A stretch of DNA of 64,000 bases from positions 4,142,641 through 4,206,640 of the forward strand of contig JBCAMK010000001.1 in NCBI GenBank assembly GCA_038503065.1, given 5' to 3'. The notes beneath the pieces are model-generated. The model saw only the letters and a list, made by a program, of their open reading frames with translations, was not told the DNA's origin and ran no database searches. A program made the position numbers and the translations under genes. Positions 56,674 to 64,000 of the stretch are shown here, in pieces. This DNA is from Paragyromitra xinjiangensis. Lineage: Eukaryota; Ascomycota; Pezizomycetes; Pezizales; Discinaceae. How positions within the stretch are numbered: the stretch's first letter is position 1; every line of letters begins with the position of its first letter.

Positions 56674-59600
56674 ATGTCTAAGCGACTAAGCGATACACTT
56701 TCAGCATACAATCTACCACCGAGCAAACGCCTCAGCCGGTCTTCATCACCTGCTCCGGTCGAAGGACGACATTCAGAGGGACATGTAGTTTCCGCTCCCA
56801 CTACCGAGCGTTGCAGGGTGTCCCAACCCCGGTTTCGACCGCCGACCACTTCTTCGGCATCCACACCCGCGAACCCAAGCGTAGTTCAACACACCGATCC
56901 TGCTGTTAGCGACCCTTCTGCTTGCAGTTCAGACTATCCTAATCTCGAAACCACCGCTACAGATAATGTCAAGCGAAAGTGCTTTCGAATATCCAACATA
57001 CCATCGGACTGGAGTGCAGATATACTGCTTGCTGTTCTCAAAGTTATCGACCCGTCCCTCGAGAACCAAAATTATCAGCTCTCGCTCTACCCAGCTTGCT
57101 GCAACGCCACTCAAACGGCATTACTCAACCTCGATATATATACCGGATACTTTCACGAAATTCAGTCAAGTAGATCTTATTATCAGCAAATCTCAGATAG
57201 AATTTCGCTTGTCATAGACAGTCACTTTTATGGTTTGACTCAACTAAACATTCCGGAAGGCGATATAGTCGCAGAGTTAGTCCTACCTAGCACCCCGAAT
57301 CCACCATATGCTAACCTAGGCTGGATCACAGCGTCATTGCGGTGACTGGCCTTGCGGGCCATGCATTTGGATCATGGAAAAGCCGCGAAACGCAAGAAAT
57401 GTGGTTGAAAGATTTTCTGCCCAAAGATATCAAGAATGTCAGAATCATGATTTATGGTTATGATAGTAGTATTATTGGGCCCGAACGCAATCACGCAACA
57501 CTCACAGATTATAGAAGAAGTTTCATTGAACAGTTAGGCAATTCCAGGAACTCGATAAAAGTGCGTAACAATATATATTTTAAGCATCTGAACCCTTTGT
57601 TGACAATGGTGATTTAAATCAGAGTCGACCTATTATATTCGTAGGTCACAGTCTGGGTGGCATTTTAATCCTACAAGTAAGGATCCGTGTGACACTGCAG
57701 TGCTTCAGATTTCTACTCACAATTAGGGAGTGTTAGACCTTAATCGAATCAAGGCGGAATCCACACCAGGCATCAATTCTTGATTCGACTTACGGTCTCT
57801 TCTTTTTTGGTACTCCACACCAAGGCCTTCGCACGGATGAACTAGCAGCGGTGGTAGACGCCGACTCCGGGGAAATGCGCCATCTGATCGCGCAGCTTAA
57901 GGTGGATTCGGAATTTCTAGAAAACCAAAGGGAGGAGCTCGTACCTATCTTCGATAGACTTAAAGAACGAAAAGTTGTTAGCTTCTATGAGACGATGGAG
58001 ACACCATCAGTCAGAATGGTATTTAGGGCTCTGTCCGCGCTGTTTCGAGTGGTTGATTACTTACTTTATCCAGCTGGGATCGGGCGAAGTTCGAAGAGAT
58101 GGTCCGATGGTTCAGATGGTCCAGAGATTTTCTGCCCAGCTATATTCACTATTCGAGTGCCGCGTTCCGGTCAACAAGAACCACACAGATATGGTGAAAT
58201 TTGCCTCCGAGGTGGATTTGACGTATCAGACGGTGGTAAAATATATGAAGGAATGTATTGGTACGTGATAGATTGACGCCCGCAACAATTATCATGAAAT
58301 AGGAAACTAACAACTCACAAGAGGCTCACACATTGGCTATACTATGGTCCGAGATAAAAAGTGTGACTCCAAACCAGTTCTTGCAGATGCTCCTCGCAGC
58401 CGATCATGATCAGGAGAGATATAAGTCCACAATCCCACCATTCGATAATAGCCAACCGAAGTTTTATTGGATCCTCAAGAACATGGACTATGACCACTGG
58501 CGATCTTCTGATCGCTCTCAGGTGCTGTGGCTATGTGGGCCGCCCGAATGCCGCATTCGTGATGTTTCATCCCATATCGTGGACCTTGTGGAAAAGGATT
58601 CTGAGGCACAGCATGCTGTAATTTATTTTTTCTGCTCAGCTGCGGTTGGACTTCGATCGGTGGCTCCCATCTTCGCTCAAGCGCTTCTCCGACAAATTAT
58701 TAATCGCTTCCCACCACAGAAACAGATGGAGGCTAATTCTGCATTCCTCCGCACTCTGGTTGACAAAATCTCTGAAAAAAGACCAGGTACTAACCCCGAG
58801 CTACCGTTTAGGGCGGGGGACCACTTGAGCAAGAAGATTAGTAAAATCCTAGATGTGTCGGGCAGCGAAATCTGGGATGCTCTAAAGGCAGTTCTCCGTT
58901 TTGAACGCCGGCAAGCGATATTTCTAATAATCGACGGACTAGATAAAATCCGACACCAAAAAGATGAGTTCATCAGAGAACTTCTCGCCTTTATCAGACA
59001 CTTACAAGAGACATTTTGCACGGTAAAAGCCTTGCTTACAAGCCGACCCCAAGCTGATATCAAAGTGATACTTGGCAGGCTACCATGCATCGAATATGAT
59101 AAAGAAAGAAAAAGTTCGTTCACACTATTCTTTAATATTGAGCAAGACCACTTAGCTAATAAATTCAGAGTGCCTGAATACTCTTCGCTTTGACAATACA
59201 CGCTATAGCAATATAGAAGAGGCACATCAAGGATCACTGGAGTGGCTCTGGAAGCATGAAAAATACAAGTCATGGTCATCCGCAAATGACTCCGACCTTC
59301 TACTTATCGAAGGAAAACCAGGCAGCGGGAAAAGCACGCTTGTGAAGTACTTCAAGTGCAACCTCTTGAAGCGGGAGCCACTTGCGAGAAAAGCCATTGT
59401 GGGTGATTTCTTTTACAGCTCCCGGGAAGGGAAGCTGCAAACCAATCATTCCAATATGCTGCGGTCAATTCTCTACGATGTCCTTAACCAAAACGAAGGA
59501 TTTTTCTACCACTTTCAGTCTTATTACCGGCGATCATTACAATCCGGTGCACCCTTTCGATGGCCGTACGATTCTCTGAAGAAAATTCTACTTTCTTTTG

Positions 59601-62460
59601 GTAATCACCCGGTGGAGGAGCGACTTTTCCTGAATGTAGATGCCATGGATGAGTCCGATGATGAAGACAGGCGGGAGATTGTTCGACTGCTAGGTCAGCT
59701 CTGTTCGATAAAGAAAGCCTGCATTGTGAAAATTTTCCTTGCAAGCCGCCCCATCTCCGAATTAAATCGACAAACCTTAAAAAATCACAAAACCATCAAG
59801 TTGCAAGATGTCAATGGTCCGGACATTTCGAAGTTTGCAGGGGATTTTTTGGGTTCAGACCTCGAGTTCTCCCCCGAAATTCGCAACCACGCCACAGAAT
59901 ACATAGTTAAAAATGCCCAAGGGGTTTTCATATGGGTGCGTTTAGTTAAAGAGGAGTTACTCAAATTTGCGGAAAGGGGCTATAGTAAGAAGAAAATATT
60001 TAGCTTCTTAACAAGCCTTCCAACAGAACTAGAAGAGTTCTACGAACGCATTCTCGACAACTTAGTGAAAAGGAAAGAGCCGGATATCAGGGATGGAGTG
60101 AAGATGTTTCGATTGGTTATGTTTGCGTGCCGCCCTCTTCGACTCGAAGAATTGCAGCAAACTCTCGCTATCTCGGATGATCTTGATGCTGAATTTTCAC
60201 CGTCAGATGATTTATTTGATGAAGAGTGTATTCAAGGCATAGAAAAGCATATCATTTACTGCGGAGCTAATTTTCTAGAGATCAAGGGCGTTTACGGTAA
60301 TCTTCTCCCAGAATCCTGCTTAACTATTTGACTAATAAGATCACAGGCAACAGCCATGTTCAGGTCATGCACCAAACTGTTCGTGAATTCTTCCTTAGGT
60401 CTGGTGGGCCTGTAGCAAAATCCGAGTTCAGTATGAGCCACGAAGATTCTCACGCAAGAATATCCATTGTGTGCATCAGGTATCTAATGCTGTGTACCGC
60501 AAATACCGCACTGGGAACTGAACTCCCTCCTATCGAGTCTTGGACTTCGGAAATCCTCGAAAATTACGCTCAATATCTCAATCAAAGACCATTCATCAGC
60601 TATATTATAAGCCATCTAGCGCTACATATAACAAACAGTGGGGATAGTCAGGGCATCTTATTACAACTCCGCAGCCAACTTTCTAAGCAGCCCGCCAACA
60701 GTCCAGCTTCCCACCTCTTACGAAACTGGGCTGCTTTCCCTGTCCGAACTCACTCTGATAAGAGATTCATAAATAGGATGCTTCATACTGCGGCAAGAAT
60801 GCAGCTTTCAGGGGTGGTTGAGACGTTACTAATAGCTAGCGCCGAAATAGAAGCAATCCAGCACGGCAAAACGCCTTTGATGGTTTCTGCAGAGGGTGGC
60901 GATGAGGTTACTACCCGCTTATTGTTGTCTCGAGGAGCCTCCATGTCGGCGAGGAACAACAAGGAACAGACGGCGCTTCACCTTGCGGCTATAAATGGAC
61001 ATGATAGTATGGTCAAACTACTCATTGACCGTGGCGCTGATAGGGAGGCCATGGATAGTGAAAGGAAGACGGCGCTGCATTTAGCGGCTGCAGGCGGGAA
61101 CGATACAACAGTCCAGCTCCTGGTTGAGACCTTGGAAGTCGATAAGGAGGCCATGGATAGTGAAAGGAAGACGGCGCTGCATTTAGCGGCTGCAGGCGGG
61201 AACGATACAACAGTCCAGCTCCTGGTTGAGACCTTGGAAGTCGATAAGGAGGCCATGGATAGTGAAAGGAAGACGGCGCTGCATTTAGCGGCTGAAAGCG
61301 GGAACGATACAACAGTCCAGCTCCTGGTTGAGACCTTGGAAGTCGATAAGGAGGCCATGGATGGTGAAAGGAAGACGGCGCTGCATTTAGCGACTGCAAG
61401 CGGGAACGATACAACGGTCCGGCTCCTGGTTGAGACCTTGGAAGTCGATAAGGAGGCGATGGATGGGGAGATGATGACGGCGCTGCACTTGGCGGCCAGC
61501 AGGGGGGATGACACCATAGTCCGGCTGCTGGTTGAGACCCTTCGTGTTCAGAAGGAAACAAAATGTGGAGTGTTAGGGTTTACAGCATTGCACTGGGCGG
61601 TTGTTAACGGGCACTATACCACCGTCAAACTGCTTGTCGACACCTTAGGTGCCGACAAGGAGGCCAGCAACGGAGGGGGGCGGACTGCACTTCACTTGGC
61701 AGCTGAGATGGGGTACGACAACATTGTTTGGCTACTCGTCGTGACCTTGGGCGTCAACAAAGAGGCCAGGGCTACACAGGGGCAAATTGCACTGCACTTG
61801 GCAGCTGGCATGGGGCATGGCACGACAGTCCGGCTGCTGGTTAAGACCTTAGGCACTCAGATGGAGACAAAATGTGGTTTGGGGTTTACAGCATTGCACT
61901 GGGCGGTTAATAACGGGCACGATACCATCGTTAAACTGCTGATCCAGACTCTTGGTGCCGACAAGGAGGCCAGGGGTGGTTTGGGGTGGACTGCACTTCA
62001 TATGGCAGTTTATAGGCGTTACGACACCATCGTCCGGCTGGTCGTCGAGACCCTGGGCGTCGACAGAGAGGCCAGAGATACACAGGGGCGGACTGCACTT
62101 CACTTGGCAGCTGAGATGGGGTACGACACCACTGTCCAGCTGCTCGTCGAAACCTTGGGCGCCGACAAGGAGGCCAGGGATAGCTCGGGGGAGACTGCAC
62201 TGCACTTGGCCGCTGAGAGGGGGTACGACACCATTGTCCAGCTACTCGTCGAGACCTTGGGCGCCAATAGAGAGGCTAGGAATACAGAGGGGCGGACTGC
62301 ACTTCACTTAGCAGCTTTGAAGGGGTATCACCACACTCTCTGGCTACTCGTCATGACCTTGGGCGCCGACAAGGGGGCCAGGGATTATTTCGGGAACACT
62401 GCATTTTTCTTGGCAAAAAGGGGAAAATGCGATACTGCTTGGATACTTGCCGAGAGTTAG
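56674..62460 (+). CDS. NLR-like STAND protein: alpha/beta-hydrolase, degenerate NTPase, NACHT, ankyrin repeats
   Basis: Model: join(56674..57275, 57332..57560, 57623..57676, 57737..58018, 58074..58260, 58322..59113, 59169..60296, 60347..62460), 1,795 residues, intact. Residues 1-110 are Ser-rich. A SesB-like lipase/esterase domain follows (about 200-430): VIAVTGLAGHAFGSW, VGHSLGGIL with Ser287, FFFGTPHQGLR, and KNHTDMVKF with a likely catalytic His426. The first NTPase module (about 490-716) has a ruined P-loop (LCGPPECRIRDVSS) but a Walker-B-like FLIIDGLDK. The second is a good NACHT: EGKPGSGKSTL at 764-774, Walker B LFLNVDAMDE, then SRPISEL. From about 1236 to the end run some 17 ankyrin repeats. 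By analogy with fungal NLRs, ligand binding to the repeats would trigger NACHT oligomerisation and activate the hydrolase, for non-self recognition or programmed cell death. Confidence 0.88.
61048..61557 (+). repeat. Five tandem 102-bp ankyrin-coding units
   Basis: Units start at 61048, 61150, 61252, 61354 and 61456, each exactly 102 bp (34 codons; core AMDSERKTALHLAAAGG). By eye, units 1 and 2 are identical, unit 3 differs by about two bases, unit 4 by about seven, and unit 5 is clearly diverged. Downstream units continue with the same period but lower identity. A higher-order copy is also visible: the TKCG...GFTALHWAV block at 61558 recurs at 61867, about three units later. Confidence 0.9.
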
Positions 62461-62692
62461 CAGGAGATAATGGGGAGAAGTCTCAACCAGTGGAGGATAT
62501 ACTCAAGTCTAGATTATACAGCTGAAACAAGCAAATTTAGGGGGCGTAAGGGCTAGTAAATCGTGTAAATAGTTCATTATACCGAGGAAACCAGCAAAGT
62601 TGGGGGTAGGGGCTAGTATGCCGTGGAAATAATTGGCAGCCGAGTGTGAAAAGCAATAGTTAGTAAATAATTCGAGGTTTGGCGCAATTATT
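62461..62692. other. Spacer with a 61-62 bp imperfect tandem duplication
   Basis: Two imperfect copies, beginning at about 62524 and 62586, share GAAAC-AGCAAA, GGGGCTAGTA and GT-GAAATA-TT. No gene is present. This is the transition from the NLR 3' flank to subtelomeric repeats. Confidence 0.6.
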
Positions 62693-63180
62693 ATAGGGGT
62701 TTTTCGTGCTGAGCGTTTCGGGTCAGGGTCAGCTTTTGGCGGTGTGTAACGTGTGCGGGAGCCACGGGAGCCCGCAGGCTATCGTACGGCGGGAAGCAGC
62801 AACTATTAAAAATCGATATATGCGTCGTACGGCGGCTGGGAGCCCTTTGCAAAAGTGGAGAATCGCGTCGTACGGTGAGCAGAAGCAACTCTTCAAAATG
62901 AATATATGCGTCGTACGACGAGCAGAAGCAACTATTCAAAAGTCAACTTTACCCCGTGCGGGCGCTGGGAGCACTTCGCAAAAGTGGAGAATCTTAAATG
63001 GGGGGAAGTATCGTGGGATACTTAGGATTTATCGCGGTGAGGAGAGTAGATTATAGGGGTTTTTCGTGCTGAGCGTTTCGGGTCAGGGTCAGCTTTTGGC
63101 AGTGTGTAACGTGGTCGGGAGCCACGGGAGCCCGCAGGCTATCGTACGGCGGGAAGCAGCAACTATTCAAAAGGCGAATA
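62693..63180. repeat. Duplicated subtelomeric block, 360-bp offset
   Basis: The segment beginning TATAGGGGTTTTTCGTGCTG at about 62691 is repeated at about 63051, exactly 360 bp later. Similarity is high through GGGAGCCACGGGAGCCCGCA and into the first units of the 43-bp satellite. Each copy appears to head a 43-bp satellite array. Confidence 0.75.
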
Positions 63181-63775
63181 TGCGTCGTACGGCGACTGGG
63201 AGCACTTTGCAAAAGTGGAGAATCGCGTCGTACGGCGACTGGGAGCACCTTGCAAAAGTGGAGAATAGTGTCGTACGGCGCCTGGGAGCACTTTGCAAAA
63301 GTAGAGAATCACATCGTACGGGCAGCCAAAGCAACTATTCAAAATCAATATATGGGTCGTACGGAGACAAGAAGCAACATTGCCAAATTGCAGAATCAGC
63401 CTGTACGATAGAAAAGGCCAAAATATTAGAGGTGCAGAAAGCTGTCGTACGGCGGATATCTGCTGATTTCTCGGTTGCTGAATGGCGCCGCACGGCAGCA
63501 AAGGGCCAAATCCTGAAGTGCAGAAACGCGTCGTACGGCAGCAAAAGGCCAAATCATCAGGAACAGAAAGCTATCGTACGGCAGCAAAAGGCCAAATCCT
63601 GAGGTGCAGAAACGCGTCGTACGGCAGCAAAAGGCCAAATCATCAGGAACAGAAAGCTATCGTACGGCAGCAAAAGGCCAAATCCTGAGGTGCAGAAACG
63701 CGTCGTACGGGAGCAAAAGTCCAGATCCCAAGGTATAGAAACGCGTCGTACGGCGACATCGGCAAATATCATGAA
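62783..63775. repeat. 43-bp subtelomeric satellite with CGTACG palindrome
   Basis: The motif TCGTACGG (or close variants) recurs at 62783, 62826, 62869, 62912 and 62955. It recurs again at 63143, 63186, 63229, 63272, 63315, 63358, 63401, 63446, 63489, 63532, 63575, 63618, 63661, 63704 and 63747. The spacing is 43 bp, with one 45-bp step. The last part alternates two unit types (GCAAAAGGCCAAATCCTGAG and GCAAAAGGCCAAATCATCAG), giving an 86-bp dimer. Frames crossing it on both strands are repeat artefacts. Confidence 0.9.
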
Positions 63776-63780
63776 TTATT

Positions 63781-64000
63781 AGATTACTGGGCTAGGGGTT
63801 TGGGGTTGGCTTAGGGCTCAGGGTTTAGGGTTTAGGGTTTAGGGTTTAGGGTTTAGGGTTTAGGGTTTAGGGTTTAGGGTTTAGGGTTTAGGGTTTAGGG
63901 TTTAGGGTTTAGGGTTTAGGGTTTAGGGTTTAGGGTTTAGGGTTTAGGGTTTAGGGTTTAGGGTTTAGGGGTTAGGGTTTAGGGTTTAGGGTTAGGTGCT
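63781..64000 (+). repeat. Telomere: TTTAGGG array
   Basis: A degenerate telomere-like lead-in (GGGCTAGGGGTTTGGGG...) to about 63820 is followed by 21 perfect TTTAGGG heptamers (63824-63970). One GTTAGGG, two more TTTAGGG and a final TTAGG fragment follow. The G-rich strand reads 5' to 3' towards the right edge, as at a true chromosome end. Confidence 0.92.

Noticed and set aside
60978..61561. Two long open frames of 179 codons on the - strand inside the ankyrin exon
   Set aside because: They repeat with the same 102-bp period as the ankyrin units and are mirror frames of the real coding strand, with Ser/Pro-rich low-complexity translations.
62691..63772. Several open frames (up to 178 codons) in the last kilobase
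   Set aside because: They run through the 43-bp satellite in both directions. A 43-bp unit shifts phase each copy, and the translations are repeat products without any domain.
62783..63775. Regularly spaced repeats that resemble a CRISPR array
   Set aside because: Units are tandem and share sequence across the whole monomer. There are no unique spacers or cas genes, and the host is a eukaryote.

Overview
This window is about 64 kb from a filamentous ascomycete, probably of the Leotiomycetes/Helotiales. It runs out to a chromosome end on the right. The evidence is many short (46-118 bp) GT-AG introns with CTAA-type branch sites, fungal core genes (RPB6, RPS30, IRC3, arginase, pseudouridine catabolism), plant cell-wall enzymes, a large NLR-like gene, and a terminal TTTAGGG array with its G-rich strand reading outwards. 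The class assignment is inference. Coding coordinates below are spliced models that I joined by hand from reading frame and splice signals. Wherever I give an exon list, the summed length is a multiple of three.

Layout. 1-7,158 is gene-poor. 7,159-11,569 is a seven-exon full ABC transporter of the Ste6 type. 11,570-20,850 is another gene-poor block. It holds at least four inverted-repeat (MITE-like) elements, followed by a zinc-finger gene fragment and a degenerate minisatellite (about 21,335-21,945). 22,047-48,726 is the gene-dense part: NAD(P)HX epimerase (-), SWIB/DEK_C nuclear protein (+), ribosomal protein eS30 (-), fused pseudouridine kinase/glycosidase (-), F-box protein (-), RPB6 (-), mitochondrial helicase Irc3 (+), a small Cys/His-rich protein (+), arginase (-), a secreted alginate-lyase-family polysaccharide lyase (-) divergent from a secreted GH43 (+), a membrane-anchored helical-repeat protein (+) and an FAD monooxygenase (-).

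48,727-64,000 is the subtelomeric accessory zone. It contains an AIG1/septin-like GTPase with no clear start codon, an orphan multi-pass membrane protein, and a 1,795-residue NLR. The NLR combines an alpha/beta-hydrolase, a degenerate NTPase, a NACHT and about 17 ankyrin repeats. Its ankyrin exon carries five tandem 102-bp units, two of them apparently identical. About 1.3 kb of subtelomeric repeats follows, with a 43-bp satellite built on a CGTACG palindrome. Then comes the telomere, with 21 uninterrupted TTTAGGG heptamers plus variants.

The most interesting points are the apparently intact NLR next to the telomere and its freshly duplicated repeats, the plant-type telomere heptamer, the strictly phased 43-bp satellite, a palindromic octamer (TACATGTA) that recurs 13 times almost only in non-coding DNA, and two likely GC-AG introns.
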